Shown: positions 18,701 to 28,441 of the stretch, in pieces
Position numbering within the stretch: the stretch's first letter is position 1
Layout of the letters: each line of letters opens with the position of its first letter
Assembly (NCBI GenBank): GCA_027449865.1
Contig: DAIDKV010000130.1
Span: forward strand, 1 to 41,232
Length of the DNA stretch: 41,232 bases
Direction: 5' to 3'
Origin: Planctomycetales bacterium
GTDB lineage: Bacteria > Planctomycetota > Planctomycetia > Isosphaerales > Isosphaeraceae
The notes under the pieces: generated by a model
Told to the model about the DNA's origin: nothing
Seen by the model: only the letters and a program-made list of their open reading frames with translations
Databases searched by the model: none
Translations under genes and position numbers: made by a program

Positions 18701-19479
18701 AGGAACTCGTGAGGATAGCCATAATGGCCGCCGACGATGTGGTGCGTCAGGCTGTTCGGCCAGCGGTGGCTGTCGTCGTCGTTCCCGTAGGTGAAGATCT
18801 CGTCCGCGGCTGAGAGCGCCACCGAGAGCGGGTTGCGTTCACCGGTCGAGACGACTTCCAGTCCGGTCCCATCTGTTCGAATCCGGATCACGCCGCCGCC
18901 TCGAAGCTGGATCGTCTTGCCGTCGCGACCCACTCCCCGCGGGATTCCCTTGTCGCCGACGGCTATATAAAGGAACCCGTCCATCCCCAGCCGGAGACCC
19001 GAGGCGACATGGTCGTTCATCCCACTGGCGCCAGGCAATCGAGGGCCGAGACCTGTCATCAGATCGACCCGATCCTCAGCACGGCCATCGCCGTTGCTAT
19101 CGCGAAACGCCGAAAGAAACGGTGCGTGGACCACGTAGAGCACACCATCAGCCCATTCCAGTCCCATCACACTCCAGAGCTTCTCGGCGAAAGGAACGAT
19201 CTTGCCACCTGGCTGGATCGCGACCACCGAATCGATCGGCGAGGTCGACGGGCCCGGCATGTCCATCGGGTCGGAGCCAAGATAGAGCGTTCCGTCGGGC
19301 GCGGCAACGATGGCGGTTGGAAACAGGATTCGAGGGGCCCGGGCGACCTCCTCAATCGCCCATCCCGCGGCGACCTCAGGCCGCTCGGTCTCGGCCGCGA
19401 TCGCAATCGATCCGCTCGGCCCGGCGGCGAAGCGCGCCGCGAGCATCGCCAGGATCATCCCGGTCCGCATCTTGACCAT
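15766..19479 (-). CDS. PVC-type membrane-bound dehydrogenase: beta-propeller, HEAT repeats, cytochrome c
   Basis: A 1237-aa secreted protein. An N-terminal signal peptide (MVKMRTGMILAMLAARFAAG) is followed by a sugar-dehydrogenase-like beta-propeller (residues about 35-385), a long HEAT-repeat section (about 400-950), a small beta-rich segment, and a C-terminal cytochrome c domain with CARCH at 1111-1115 and a probable axial Met near the end (SIMPALA). This fusion is typical of planctomycetes and verrucomicrobia; substrate and electron partner are unknown. The ATG at 19479 follows GGGAGGG and leads directly into the signal peptide, so the longer frame from 19653 is rejected. The gene converges on the EamA-like gene, four bases from its stop. 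Confidence 0.9.
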   Translation of the reverse strand: MVKMRTGMILAMLAARFAAGPSGSIAIAAETERPEVAAGWAIEEVARAPRILFPTAIVAAPDGTLYLGSDPMDMPGPSTSPIDSVVAIQPGGKIVPFAEKLWSVMGLEWADGVLYVVHAPFLSAFRDSNGDGRAEDRVDLMTGLGPRLPGASGMNDHVASGLRLGMDGFLYIAVGDKGIPRGVGRDGKTIQLRGGGVIRIRTDGTGLEVVSTGERNPLSVALSAADEIFTYGNDDDSHRWPNSLTHHIVGGHYGYPHEFLSAPKRCLPILGGQDGGAGAQGLCYDEDGLPAEYRGNLFFCDWGRQEVQRIVLRRNGATFAIAGRSSIVTKGKLADFRPFSIANAPDGFWLVDWAYTGWRDPKVQSGRLCRLRYKGLGQTRPTPRSIGDDRASLLVDLDHPARSVRMETQRALARMGSSAVPDLVQRLQSGGSDLGRTHAIWALDAIGGIEARKAIVAAIDDRSVGVRLQASRSSGIRGDREAISALVRLLKDRDAAVRREAAIAIGRIGEKSAAPALFAALDDGDRFAAWSIRGAIRRMGAWDQAEVVAALLDERRGQPALELTDEVWDVAVARALTEALRRSDRSVLRARIVENLAGIFRQYPEWSGDWYGPNPLASEPPSKTRNWSPEGMQAVADGLAIGLVDRDAEVRARAIVGLGEVGPDAAGLLAAALPREPEPRNQEAIVEALGKTQDAAAIPALVAILSDAQRAEPVRVAALRGLSTTRDRAAFNARIGLIYDPNAPPGLVAAALPGLAQSGILPPNDLAAFLESPHAPIRVAALLSLNIRRELPEEVRRSVLDRLDDKDANVREAAVLASVACRMMAAVPRLLQQAGGSEQAVRDRAIAALCRLPDPRAVDVYLGALVDPRFRNAAGLALAAVRDREDGRILAAARSGRFDGPALAELEQALARFTVIPAWRVIGPFPRTTPQLFLGESRIDFAQGQIGAGGRAVAWSTRRAEPSTGRVDLDDLKRLGDGDPGVSMDLAAFAHAEVDSDAEGPALLRLHSSGPMIVTVNERMVLDGRQSPGSPDGDLVRFRLVRGRNRILIETREGLGRWSFSARIARSPAIAGPVASKGGSRSETLRDFAMKHEGDPRRGEALFFDQRRLDCARCHSVGGRGTATIGPDLAGIGRKYDRPELIRSVLEPSSRIAVGYQPVSIATRDGRLHSGIVRAETDESIDLADTEARIIHLPKRDVEVRRTAAGSIMPALAAEALSPAEFADLIRFLASENSSAR

Positions 19480-19676
19480 CGGCGTCCCTCCCTGGAGCGA
19501 GACAGAGCGATCCGATCCCACGCCCTCGGCGAGGATGCTCTGGCGGTCGGCGGCCCGACCGATCAGAATTGTAGCGACGCGGCCCAATCGCCTCAACGCG
19601 AGCCGACCATCGGGCCCGACCGGGGGGATGCTCCCCTCGCTCGCCGTCTTCAATCCCGTGTGGAGGTTCCAGACAG

Positions 19677-20063
19677 GTGTCCACCTCGACTGCGATCACG
19701 GAGGCCGCCGAGCAGCCCCAGGCGGGCAGCCTGCGCCCGGCCGTGCCGTTCAAGAGCCCAACCTATCCGGTCCGTAACCACTACGCCGAGCGCGCCACTC
19801 TCGAGCAGCAGCTCCGTTCGATCGACGATCGAATCCAGGCCGCCCGTCGCAAGCTCGACGTGATGGCGGGCAACCACGCCGATCGGCCGACTCTCGAACG
19901 GATCTATTTCCAGATGCAAGGCGCCCGCGATCAGGTCGCCGAGGGCGTCCGCCGGCTCCCGCTCGAGACGGGCGCCCTCTACGACGAGGACCACGAGCGG
20001 TTCGCCGAGGCGATCGCTGCCTTCGAGCGCGTTTACAAGCGGTGGGAATCAGGCGGGCGCTGA
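19677..20063 (+). CDS. Small hypothetical helical protein
   Basis: A 128-aa protein starting at GTG with GGAGG about 10 bases upstream. After a 20-residue disordered N-terminus it is mostly charged helix (ERATLEQQLRSIDDRIQAAR, later RFAEAIAAFERVYKRWE), so a short coiled-coil is likely. No domain was recognised. It is divergent from the dehydrogenase gene and ends before a long hairpin. Codon usage and start context support it as a real gene, but no function can be proposed. Confidence 0.6.
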   Translation: MSTSTAITEAAEQPQAGSLRPAVPFKSPTYPVRNHYAERATLEQQLRSIDDRIQAARRKLDVMAGNHADRPTLERIYFQMQGARDQVAEGVRRLPLETGALYDEDHERFAEAIAAFERVYKRWESGGR

Positions 20064-20100
20064 TATCTCCCTGACTCCTCGCAAGGGAGCAACCCAGCGC

Positions 20101-20141
20101 AGGGAACGGGCGGGGCCCATCCACCGCCCCGCCCGTTCCCT
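20101..20141. terminator. Perfect 16-bp hairpin between convergent genes
   Basis: AGGGAACGGGCGGGGC pairs perfectly with GCCCCGCCCGTTCCCT around a nine-base loop. It lies between the stop of the small hypothetical gene (20063) and the stop of the opposing secreted-protein gene (20179). There is no T-tract on either side, so a bidirectional terminator or RNA 3'-end stabiliser is inferred from position and stem strength. Confidence 0.6.
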
Positions 20142-20178
20142 CGACTTCAAAAACAAGTGCAGAACTTCGGCCTCAGGC

Positions 20179-23100
20179 TCACTGCAGGAACACGCCGCTG
20201 ACGACGGCGTTCGGACCCGTCAGCATCGTTACCTTGATCTGCACATGCCCGCTGATCGCCCACGTCAGGTACGCTCCGTTATAAAAGCTCGAAAGCGTCT
20301 CCGTATCCAGTACCTTACCCGTCGCCGGGTCAATCACCTGGAATTGCTCGCTCCGATCCTTACCCGCTACCCAGTCCACCGCGTACAGACTCAGATTGTG
20401 AGTCTGACCATCGGTCAAATTCACGTCAATCGTGAACGTCGTATTATACCACGCCGTCGCCGTTCGACTGCTTCCGCCAGGTGTCTGTAACGCACGAACG
20501 TCCGTCGTGCTCGTCGCCCACGTCCACAGCATCGTGTTGCTGAACCCCACCTGCGCGTACGACGGAAGCGTCGAGGGCTGACCCTCGATATCACTCCCCA
20601 GCGACCCGTACTTCCCTATCCAACCCCCCTGCGTCGCCGTGTCCTGCGACACAAATGTCGCCGAAGGACTCGGTGTCGGTGAAGGCGTCGGACTCGGTGT
20701 CGGTGAAGGTGTCGGACTCGGCGTCGGCGAAGGTGTCGGACTCGGCGTCGGCGAAGGTGTCGGACTCGGCGTCGGCGAAGGTGTCGGACTCGGCGTCGGC
20801 GAAGGTGTCGGACTCGGCGTCGGCGAGGGCGTCGGACTCGGCGTCGGCGAGGATCCAGGCGAAGGCATCGGGCTCGGCGTTGTCCCAGGTGCCGCGTCCA
20901 CGAACAGGCCGGCAACAACCGCGTTCGGTCCGGTAAGGCCCGTGACGTGGATCTGCACGCTGCCACTGACCTGCCACTTCAGGTACGTACCGGTCGTGAA
21001 TGCCGAGAGAGTCTCTGAATCCAGTACGTTCCCGGTGGACGGATCGATCAACTGAATCAACTCGCTACGGCCGAGACTATCCCAATCGACTGCGTAGAGC
21101 GCCAGGTCGTGCATCATGCCGTCGTTGAGGTTGACGTTAATCGTGAAGCTGGAGCCGTACCACTGGATCATGCTCGGGTCGATGCCGGAAAGCTGCTGGA
21201 GCGCTCGAGGATCGGACGTGCTGCTGGACCAGGTGGATGTTGAGGCGCCGACGACCGAAACGTTGACGTTGGAGTCGGGTGGAACGCTTGGAGTCCGTCC
21301 GGCGATCCAGACGCCCTCGGCTCCATAGTTGTACCGCCAAACCCCCTTGTTGGTGGTATCGCTTCCAAGGAACGTGGCGGAGGCAACGTTCGGGACCACC
21401 GTAACGGTCGTCGAGGCCGAGCCGGTCTGCCCCTGCGCGTCCGTGGCGGTGACCATCAGGTTGTAAACCCCAGCGATCGCCGGCAACACGAACGAGTCGG
21501 CGGTCTGCGTGCTGACGACCTTCCCATTCTGGGTGATGGTCCAGGTGAGAGTGTCGGGGGTTGTGGAGCCAAAGTTGGCCGTGGAGACGACGCGGGCATC
21601 GCCGAAGGCGGCGAGGTCGCCAGCCGGCGAGGTGCCCGGTCCAGCTTCAACCACCAGGGTCAACTTCTGAACCCCCGTCACGTTAATTGAGACCGGTGTC
21701 GCGGCCGAAGCGGCCGAGATCAGCGGCGACTGATAGTACACCTTCCCATCGCCAATTACCTGGAAAATCACCGACGACCCCGCCGCCGCCGAAGCCTCCA
21801 TGCCGATCATCGCGTCGAACTCGGTGAACTGCCCGTTGAGCGCCAGCGTGGTCTGCGAACCTCCGGTGAAACCGAGGCCCTGCGAATAAAGGGCTCCGCC
21901 CATCAAAATCGGATTGCCGGCGCCGTCCTGGTTGACCTGCACTGTCCCCGTCGTTCCGGAGCTCGCCAGCGATCCGGCAGGAGTGACACCATAACCGGAG
22001 TAATCCAGCGCGGTCGGAGTGTTCACCGTCACCGCCTGACCAAAAAGAGCTTGCTGGGCGAACTCCGTCGGCGTGAAGCCCGACGGGGTGATATTCGACC
22101 GGAGAAGATTCAGGTCGATCCCGTTGACCGCGTTATCACCGTTGAAGTCGCCCTGCATCCAGTTGGCGTTTGTCGTCCCATAGTTGGCGGCAAGCGTTTG
22201 GAAATCCGCGAAATTGACGACGCCATCGCCATTGGTGTCGCCAGCGGACAGGAACGAGGAGAGCAGGCCGTTATACTTCATCCCGCCAATCTGGGAGACC
22301 GACGGGAACATCCCCCAGAAGCCCCAAATCGTGTAGGGACCGTCGAGCTGATAAACATTGAAGAGCTGGCCGCCGCCCTGGCTCCACGTACTCATCAACT
22401 CTTGATATAATGTATACATACGCGGATCAGACTGAGCCTGGCTCATGACGGCGAAGTTAGCGCCGTTGGTGCCCGGCATCAGCCCCTGTCCACCCTCGTA
22501 GGCAACCATTGGGAGGCCGTACTGCTGGTCCAGAGCGGCATCAGTGCGGACCTGGGGCCCCCACCAGTTGGTCAGGTTATTCTGAAGGTCGGCGAAGAGT
22601 TGGTCGAGGGTCAGATTTGGGGTGTTCGAATCCCCACCGTCAATGTAGGGAGCTACCGCCTGGGCATACACGAATTTTGATGGGGCACCGAAAACTTGCT
22701 GGATGAACTGGAGTTCGTCGGTTTGAAACTGGTCCCAGGCAAACTGCCCGCCAAGGATCGGCCGCACTTGAGATGACCCGGCACCAAAGACCTGCTTGAA
22801 AATCTGGCCATCCACGATTGTGGTGTACGCCGCCTGGTCGGCCACCTGCTGGTACTGGCTCAGCGTGTGGTCGATGACCGGATTGGAGGCCGCGATGGCG
22901 GCGACCTGCGAATAGGCGGAAAAGCCGTAGTTCCAGATCTCGTTGCTGTACTCGATGTAAACATTCAGGCTCGGGTCGAGCTGGGAGTGGATGAGCTGGG
23001 CCAGGCTCTGGACGAACTGGGGCGTCGCCTCCGCCGGAATGTTGATCCACATGTCCTTGTGCGCGTCATTGCACAGCGTAATCATGTCTTCGTAAGGCAC

Positions 23101-23760
23101 GCCTCCGGGTCCGTCTGTGATCAGGGCGTTTGGCAGGACGCGCTGGGACCAATTGGCGACGGTGGAGTTATTGGTTTGACCCCAGTTCATGAAGCGGATA
23201 TCTGAGAATGGAGCGAGCGACTGGAGGAACTGGGGTGTGTACATCGGCTCGGGATTGGTTCCGTTGCCGTAGCCGGGCATCATGAAGTGGAAGTTATCCA
23301 TGGGGTTCGAGGGATCGAGCCCCGACATCGTCAGGTTGACCTCAAAGCCGGCCGATGGGTTGACCAGGACCGTGCCCGTCGTGACACCGTTGGAGACCGT
23401 TGTGGTCCCGACCAGTTGCCCGGCACCGCTGAAGGAGGGGATACCGGCGCCGGTGAAGCTAAACTGATACTCGCCAGCGGGGTAGCCGGTATCCGTAATG
23501 CCGATCGACGGCGTGCCCGACGTCGGGTAGCCGTCGGCGGTCAGTGTGGTGACCGCCTGGCCATTATCCCACCAGGTCCCCATGAGATTGTGCAAATCCG
23601 TCCAAATCGGGTCGTAGTTGTACCATTGATTGCTCTGAAGGTTGACCCCGGCCGAAAAACCGGAGAGGACCAACCGGGGCTCGAGACCCTCGGCCGTTGG
23701 CCGAAAACGTGCCCGTCGCGAGGAATTCCGCCGCTTTCGCAGGTGCTCAACATATCGCAT
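20179..23760 (-). CDS. Large secreted GH-A-like protein with dockerin, NPCBM-like and paired C-terminal domains
   Basis: A 1193-aa protein. The basic N-terminus contains LEPRLVLS (26-33), the LEPR-type motif of large exported planctomycete proteins. Residues about 50-490 look like a (beta/alpha)8 glycoside-hydrolase-like domain, with NE at 273-274 (YSNEIWN) and E422 (VAYEGGQ) as candidate acid/base and nucleophile. Dockerin-type calcium repeats follow at about 508-560 ([26 protein letters not shown]), then an NPCBM-like carbohydrate-binding domain (about 600-735), an Ig-like segment, and two homologous 150-residue C-terminal domains joined by a PSPT-repeat linker (about 970-1032). Both C-terminal copies share LYAVDW and LTGPNAVV. 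The ATG at 23760 has AAGGA eight bases upstream. Substrate unknown. Confidence 0.82.
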   Translation of the reverse strand: MRYVEHLRKRRNSSRRARFRPTAEGLEPRLVLSGFSAGVNLQSNQWYNYDPIWTDLHNLMGTWWDNGQAVTTLTADGYPTSGTPSIGITDTGYPAGEYQFSFTGAGIPSFSGAGQLVGTTTVSNGVTTGTVLVNPSAGFEVNLTMSGLDPSNPMDNFHFMMPGYGNGTNPEPMYTPQFLQSLAPFSDIRFMNWGQTNNSTVANWSQRVLPNALITDGPGGVPYEDMITLCNDAHKDMWINIPAEATPQFVQSLAQLIHSQLDPSLNVYIEYSNEIWNYGFSAYSQVAAIAASNPVIDHTLSQYQQVADQAAYTTIVDGQIFKQVFGAGSSQVRPILGGQFAWDQFQTDELQFIQQVFGAPSKFVYAQAVAPYIDGGDSNTPNLTLDQLFADLQNNLTNWWGPQVRTDAALDQQYGLPMVAYEGGQGLMPGTNGANFAVMSQAQSDPRMYTLYQELMSTWSQGGGQLFNVYQLDGPYTIWGFWGMFPSVSQIGGMKYNGLLSSFLSAGDTNGDGVVNFADFQTLAANYGTTNANWMQGDFNGDNAVNGIDLNLLRSNITPSGFTPTEFAQQALFGQAVTVNTPTALDYSGYGVTPAGSLASSGTTGTVQVNQDGAGNPILMGGALYSQGLGFTGGSQTTLALNGQFTEFDAMIGMEASAAAGSSVIFQVIGDGKVYYQSPLISAASAATPVSINVTGVQKLTLVVEAGPGTSPAGDLAAFGDARVVSTANFGSTTPDTLTWTITQNGKVVSTQTADSFVLPAIAGVYNLMVTATDAQGQTGSASTTVTVVPNVASATFLGSDTTNKGVWRYNYGAEGVWIAGRTPSVPPDSNVNVSVVGASTSTWSSSTSDPRALQQLSGIDPSMIQWYGSSFTINVNLNDGMMHDLALYAVDWDSLGRSELIQLIDPSTGNVLDSETLSAFTTGTYLKWQVSGSVQIHVTGLTGPNAVVAGLFVDAAPGTTPSPMPSPGSSPTPSPTPSPTPSPTPSPTPSPTPSPTPSPTPSPTPSPTPSPTPSPTPSPTPSPTPSPTPSPSATFVSQDTATQGGWIGKYGSLGSDIEGQPSTLPSYAQVGFSNTMLWTWATSTTDVRALQTPGGSSRTATAWYNTTFTIDVNLTDGQTHNLSLYAVDWVAGKDRSEQFQVIDPATGKVLDTETLSSFYNGAYLTWAISGHVQIKVTMLTGPNAVVSGVFLQ
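20666..20851 (-). repeat. 12/24-bp tandem array encoding the PSPT linker
   Basis: Near-identical 24-bp units (two 12-bp half-units) encode uninterrupted Pro-Ser-Pro-Thr repeats between the two C-terminal domains. Inner units are identical and edge units carry a few third-position changes, which suggests recent expansion. Changes in number stay in frame. Confidence 0.9.
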
Positions 23761-24666
23761 GCGTCGTTCCTTGAATTGCAGGTACAATGTCGCTGTTCCA
23801 GTGGCATGCTCGGTCCAGGGGGGTGAACCCTCGGCGGGCACGACACCAGCGGGATTCGCCCAGGTGCACGCAGGCCCGGGGCATGGGCGCGCAACCCGAA
23901 CGGGCCGCGTCCCTCGCAGTTTCTCCTGCTGCCTCGTCGTCCAATCTCGTCGCCGACGGCCCGATCGCCACTATGCACGGCGTCGAGGCGTCTTTAATAC
24001 TTCACCAGTTGACGAACGAACGTAAAACCGATCCAGCGTTTCCGGGGCCGTTGACCGTCGCCGGCTGCCCCATGACCCGCTCGCGCTCCTCGCCCCACGG
24101 AGGAGCCCGCCCCGGGCACCACATCGCACGCGACCCGCGCGGCGAGGGAATGCCCCCCCATCGCTCGACCTCCACAGAGGCGCGCCGAACACCATGCAAT
24201 GGTGACGACACCAACCTCTGAATTCATCATCGCAATAGTAGATAAGCAATCGAGCGAAAGTCGAGGATATCTTTTTGATTGTGCGTTGGCAAGCGGTCGG
24301 CATCAGAAAAATTTCAGGCTTCTGGACTGTCGCCGGTGGTGCCACGGGCCGCCGAGAGATGGGATGAAGGAGGAGGGTGAGAGCGGTTCCAGCGCAAGGC
24401 GAAGCGGTCGGCGATGGTCCAGTCGTCCCCCCGGGACCGATCTGGAAAACTCCCGGAAGGACCCTCGCGGGCCATGGCCGGTACCGGGCCCTATCCGGGC
24501 GCGGACGGCCGGGGATAGAATGCGAACATCAGCCGGCTTATGGCCGGCCGGGCCGGAGGCGTCGCCGGCGCGGCTGGGCAGGGAGGTGCCGGCGACGGCC
24601 CCGGGCGCGGGATTCCCGGTGACTGTCTTCTTCCTGGAACGCGCCACCCGGGCCGGGCGTCCAATC
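23761..24666. other. Divergent intergenic region between the secreted-protein gene and the sigma factor gene
   Basis: No gene is supported in these 900 bases. Open frames on the plus strand run into the sigma factor frame but lack any domain upstream of the chosen start. A short A+T-richer patch at about 24220-24300 may hold promoter elements for the plus-strand genes, but no convincing -35/-10 pair was found. Confidence 0.5.
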
Positions 24667-25287
24667 ATGATGATGTCGCGGACTCCCGACGATCTGAGCC
24701 TGGTGGAGGCCTGCCGGTCCGGCCGGACCGAGGCCTTCGGGCTTCTCGTCCAGAGATATCAGGACCGGCTCTACCCAACGATCGCGCGAGTGGTCGGATC
24801 GGCGGGGGATCCCGAGGACATCCTCCAGGACGCGTTCGTCCGCGCGTTCGAGAAGCTCGACCAGTTCCAGGGGGAGAGCTCATTCTACACGTGGATCCAT
24901 CGGATCGCGGTGAATCTGGCCCTCTCGGGGCACCGGCGACGGCGAGTCCGGGCGGCGCCCCCGCCGGCAAACCGTCGCGAGGCGCCCCGGGGTCTGCACC
25001 CGGCCGACGAGTCGGTCGAGGCCGACCCCGCCGCTCCACTCGAGCGGGCCGAGCGGCAACGGATCGTCGCCGCGGCTCTCGACGAGCTGAGTCCCGAGCA
25101 CCGCGCCGTCGTCGTTTTGAAGGACTTCGACGGCCGAAGCTACGAGGAGATCGCCGAGACCCTGGGGATCCCAGTCGGGACGGTCAGGAGCCGATTGCAC
25201 CGGGCTCGTTGCGAACTGCGAGACCGGCTCCGCCCCCTGGTCGACGAGCCCCGCCCGGCCCAGCAAGGGGCGACCTCCGGCCCCTGA
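24667..25287 (+). CDS. ECF-type RNA polymerase sigma factor
   Basis: A 206-aa protein. Region 2 is visible in FGLLVQRYQDRLYPTIAR, GDPEDILQDAFVRAFEKLDQ and FYTWIHRIAVNLALSGHRRR; region 4 in LDELSPEHRAVVVLKDFDG, YEEIAETLGIPVGTVRSRLH and RARCELRDRL. Length and layout match ECF sigma factors that activate specialised gene sets. Three consecutive ATGs (24667, 24670, 24673) are possible starts and no strong ribosome-binding site separates them. The next gene, 78 bases away, is the likely anti-sigma factor. Confidence 0.93.
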   Translation: MMMSRTPDDLSLVEACRSGRTEAFGLLVQRYQDRLYPTIARVVGSAGDPEDILQDAFVRAFEKLDQFQGESSFYTWIHRIAVNLALSGHRRRRVRAAPPPANRREAPRGLHPADESVEADPAAPLERAERQRIVAAALDELSPEHRAVVVLKDFDGRSYEEIAETLGIPVGTVRSRLHRARCELRDRLRPLVDEPRPAQQGATSGP

Positions 25288-25365
25288 ACCACCCAGCGCA
25301 TCCGGCGGGCACGAGGCCCGAGACGATTTTCGCGGTCCAGGCCCCATTCCCCGAAGACCATCCTC

Positions 25366-26454
25366 ATGATCCTCGAAGATGAATCGATCCTGAGTGCCTA
25401 CCTCGACGGCCGCCTCGGCCCCGAGGAGCGGCACGCCGTCGAGTCGGCCCTGCTGGAGGACCCCCGACTCGCCGACGACCTGCGCGGGCTCGCGGCTGTC
25501 CGCGACCTGCTCGCCGGGCTGCCCCGAGAATCTCCACGTGACCTCTCGGGGCGAGTTCTTCGGCAATTCCGACGACGCGCGTTGCTCGGTGTCGCACGGG
25601 GCGCCCTCGCACGAGGGCCGGTCCGCGCCGCAACCCTCGTTACCATCGCCGCCGGACTAATGGTATCAATCATGATGCCATGGATGCTCCCGAGGCTTGA
25701 CCGTGGGGTCGCTCCGGAGACAAAGGGTTCCGAGATGGCCGACATCGCCCCCCACAAGACACCGCCGGGCCCCTCCGACCCACGATGGCCGGCCTTCTCG
25801 CATCCCCGGACCGAGCGAGGCCATGCCGACCAACCGCGCGACAATCGCCCTACACCCGCCCCGGTGAAGTCGGCCGATGCCGGCCGTGAGGAGCTCGCTC
25901 ACGTTCGGGAGTATCTTGAGCATCCCGGACTTCGCCAGGTCTTCCTCGTCACTGACCCCGGCGACGGCTCCGACGAGCGCAGAGTCGCCAGCATCGTCGA
26001 GGAGACGACCCGGTATAACTTTTACAAGATCACCGTGGCACAGGGGATCGCGATGGATCCGAAGCATCCGGAACGGGCCACGGTTTTCGCGCTGGTGGTC
26101 GGACCCCGCGAGCTGGAAAGTCTGCGCGACCAGCTCCGCGTCGCGCTTCACGAGCGAGTCGAGGAGCGACCCGCCGACCACGCGGTGATGACTCGCCTGG
26201 CCCAGGGCGGCCAGGTCGAGGCCTGCTCGCCGGTCGCCGAGTTGCAGATCCCTCGCGAGGATCTCGCCTTCCGCCAGGATGACCCGACCGCGCCCGCTCA
26301 ACCACCCCCCGACATTCCCCGATCCGGCCCGACCCCTGCCCTGACGAGGACCAACGGCCCGACCCCCGAGCAGGAACGCAGCTCACCGGCCGCCGAGGTG
26401 ATCGACCGTTCCATTGTCGTGCTGGTCTGGGTCGCTCGCGCCCGGCCGGGCTGA
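25366..26454 (+). CDS. Probable membrane anti-sigma factor
   Basis: A 362-aa protein with a cytoplasmic N-terminus of the anti-sigma type (DESILSAYLDGRLGPEERHA, EDPRLADDLRGLAAVRDLLA), one transmembrane helix at about 88-109 and a long extracytoplasmic part. The Cys/His zinc motif of ZAS-type anti-sigmas is absent. Residues about 165-260 form a compact alpha/beta-looking region without a recognised domain, and the rest is Pro-rich. The position directly behind the ECF sigma gene is the main support. It would hold the sigma factor at the membrane until a signal releases it. Confidence 0.75.
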   Translation: MILEDESILSAYLDGRLGPEERHAVESALLEDPRLADDLRGLAAVRDLLAGLPRESPRDLSGRVLRQFRRRALLGVARGALARGPVRAATLVTIAAGLMVSIMMPWMLPRLDRGVAPETKGSEMADIAPHKTPPGPSDPRWPAFSHPRTERGHADQPRDNRPTPAPVKSADAGREELAHVREYLEHPGLRQVFLVTDPGDGSDERRVASIVEETTRYNFYKITVAQGIAMDPKHPERATVFALVVGPRELESLRDQLRVALHERVEERPADHAVMTRLAQGGQVEACSPVAELQIPREDLAFRQDDPTAPAQPPPDIPRSGPTPALTRTNGPTPEQERSSPAAEVIDRSIVVLVWVARARPG

Positions 26455-26712
26455 GAGGTTTTGGTCGAATCGACCGAGGATGGCGAAGTGATGGAAAGGG
26501 TTACCGGACAATAACCTGGAATTTTTCCATCTTCCCTCCCGGCCCTTCCATCAGCGCTCTTCCCATCCTCTGAGCCAGACGGGGTCATGTTACGCCCACT
26601 GGTCGGCGGGTATATTGTGTATCTCATGCGTATTGGAGATCAGGGCGCCCTCGCCCCGGCCGATCGGCCGGGGACGCCCGGAGTGCCGGATCCCTGGAGG
26701 CTCGCTCGTCGG

Positions 26713-27663
26713 ATGATTGAGGTCGACCGATTGTCGAGGCGGTTCGGGTCGTTCCGGGCCGTCGACGACGTCAGCTTTGCGGTGGGTACCGGCGAGATCG
26801 TCGGCCTGCTCGGCCCGAACGGTGCGGGCAAGACCACCACGATGCGCATGCTCACCACCTACCTGACGCCGACCAGCGGCCGGGCGGTGCTGGCCGGGCA
26901 CGACGTCCTCGACGAGCCGCTGGAGGTCCGTCGCAAGCTAGGATATCTGCCGGAAAGCGTTCCGCTTTATCCTGAGATGCGGGTTCGGGAGTTCCTCCGG
27001 TTCCGGGCAAGGCTCAAGGACGTTCCGCGTTCGAGCTTGCGGCGGGCGATCGCCGAGGTCGTCACGCGGTGTCGGCTGGAGGAGGTCGAGAACCGGATCA
27101 TAGGCCAGCTCTCGCGTGGATATCGTCAGCGGGTCGGACTGGCCGGGGCGCTGCTGCACGATCCCCCGATCCTGATCCTCGACGAGCCGACCAGCGGCCT
27201 CGATCCGATCCAGATCCTGGAGGTCCGCTCACTGATCCGAGAGCTGGGCGCCCGGCACACGATACTGCTGTCGACGCATATCTTGCCGGAGGTCGAGGCC
27301 GTCTGTAATCGCGTGATCATCATCGCGAGGGGTCGAATCGCCGTGGACGGCCGGCTTGAGGACCTCCGCCGCGAGACCTCGATTGTGGTCGAGGCGAAGG
27401 GTCCGGCCGACGCCATCGCACCCGCGATTCAGACGGTTACCGGGGTCGACCGGGTCGCCGTCGAGGGGCAGGATGGTCCGTTCATCGCCCTCCGGGTGCA
27501 GGCCCGGGACGGTCGAGACCTCCGCGAGGCGATCGGCCAGAAGCTGGTCTCCAACGGCTGGCCGCTCCGTCGTCTCGACCTGAGCCGGAGCACGCTGGAA
27601 GAGCAATTCATCCAGGCTGTCAACCGCGAGGCCCTCGCCGACGCCCGACAGGAGGCCTCCTGA
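26713..27663 (+). CDS. ABC transporter ATP-binding protein (GldA-like)
   Basis: A 316-aa ATPase: Walker A GPNGAGKTT at 34-42, a Q-loop-like YLPESVPLY, the signature LSRGYRQRVGLA, Walker B LILDEPTSGLD and the switch His in LSTHILPEV. After residue 215 a C-terminal extension (SIVVEAKGPADAI...LEEQFIQAV) is typical of the CcmA/GldA group of ABC-2 exporters. The ATG at 26713 begins the conserved MIEVDRLSRRFG; an ATG at 26626 would add 29 residues without support. First gene of a four-gene unit with very short gaps. Confidence 0.92.
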   Translation: MIEVDRLSRRFGSFRAVDDVSFAVGTGEIVGLLGPNGAGKTTTMRMLTTYLTPTSGRAVLAGHDVLDEPLEVRRKLGYLPESVPLYPEMRVREFLRFRARLKDVPRSSLRRAIAEVVTRCRLEEVENRIIGQLSRGYRQRVGLAGALLHDPPILILDEPTSGLDPIQILEVRSLIRELGARHTILLSTHILPEVEAVCNRVIIIARGRIAVDGRLEDLRRETSIVVEAKGPADAIAPAIQTVTGVDRVAVEGQDGPFIALRVQARDGRDLREAIGQKLVSNGWPLRRLDLSRSTLEEQFIQAVNREALADARQEAS

Positions 27664-27665
27664 CC

Positions 27666-28439
27666 ATGCGGCACGTCAACGAGCTGCTCCGACGCGAGCT
27701 GGCGGCCTACTTTCTTTCGCCGATGGCCTACCTGGTTCTGCTCGCGTTCCAGGTTCTGGCTTTCCTCAACTTCTGGGTGCTGGTCGACACGCTCAGCGAC
27801 CCGGTTCGGACTCACGGCGAGTATTCCAGCCTGAACGACCCGATGTCGACTTACATATCGTCGAGCCCGTCGTTCTGGTTGGGAATGCTGATGGCCATCC
27901 CGGTCCTGACGATGCGGCTGCTCGCCGAAGAGCGACGGTCCGGGACGATCGAAACGCTGCTGACCCTCCCCGTCACGGAGGCCCAGGTCGTTCTGGCAAA
28001 GTGGTTGGCGGGCGTGGTGATGTATCTGGTGCTGCTGGTACCGTTCGCACTGTACTTGCCGTTCCTGTATTATCAGGCCCATTTTCCGTTCGATGTCGGG
28101 CCGCTGATCGCACTGGCGGTCGGCCTCACCACGCTCGGAATGATGCTCGTGGCGATCGGGATTCTTTGCAGTGCCTCGACAAGGAACCAGCTTGTGGCGG
28201 CCATCTGGACGTTCGCGGTGCTGTTCTTCCTGGTCGGGATGATCCCGCTGCTGGGGCAGTTCGCGGCGCGGACGCGGACCGGATGGGCCGAGGCGGTTCA
28301 GTATACCTCGATCTTGCACCAGGTCGCGGCTTTCGGCCTCGGCCGGCTCGATCTGCGGCACCTGGCGCTGCACCTATCGGCCTGCGTCTTGCTTTTGAGC
28401 CTGACAGTCCGGATCGTCTCGGCACGGGGGAATCGTTGA
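27666..28439 (+). CDS. ABC-2 type permease (GldF-like)
   Basis: A 257-aa integral membrane protein with about six helices. The N-terminal RRELAAYFLSPMAYLVLLAF and the ERRSGTIETLLTLPVTEAQVVLAKW block are characteristic of ABC-2/GldF permeases. It begins two bases after the ATPase stop, so it forms the transport core with that ATPase. The substrate is unknown. In Bacteroidetes the related Gld set is linked to gliding, but planctomycete copies have no proven role. Confidence 0.9.
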   Translation: MRHVNELLRRELAAYFLSPMAYLVLLAFQVLAFLNFWVLVDTLSDPVRTHGEYSSLNDPMSTYISSSPSFWLGMLMAIPVLTMRLLAEERRSGTIETLLTLPVTEAQVVLAKWLAGVVMYLVLLVPFALYLPFLYYQAHFPFDVGPLIALAVGLTTLGMMLVAIGILCSASTRNQLVAAIWTFAVLFFLVGMIPLLGQFAARTRTGWAEAVQYTSILHQVAAFGLGRLDLRHLALHLSACVLLLSLTVRIVSARGNR

Positions 28440-28441
28440 CG

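Noticed and set aside
20591-20977. Low-complexity frames across the PSPT array ([16 protein letters not shown] and RRRRV repeats)
   Set aside because: They are alternative readings of the same tandem repeat; only the Pro-Ser-Pro-Thr frame belongs to a full-length protein.
24199-24666. 156-codon upstream extension of the sigma factor
   Set aside because: ECF sigma factors normally begin close to region 2; the extension is low-complexity and has no family support.
28001-28441. 147-codon upstream extension of the GldG-like protein
   Set aside because: It runs inside the permease gene. ATG 28442, two bases after the permease stop, starts a normal N-terminal membrane helix.
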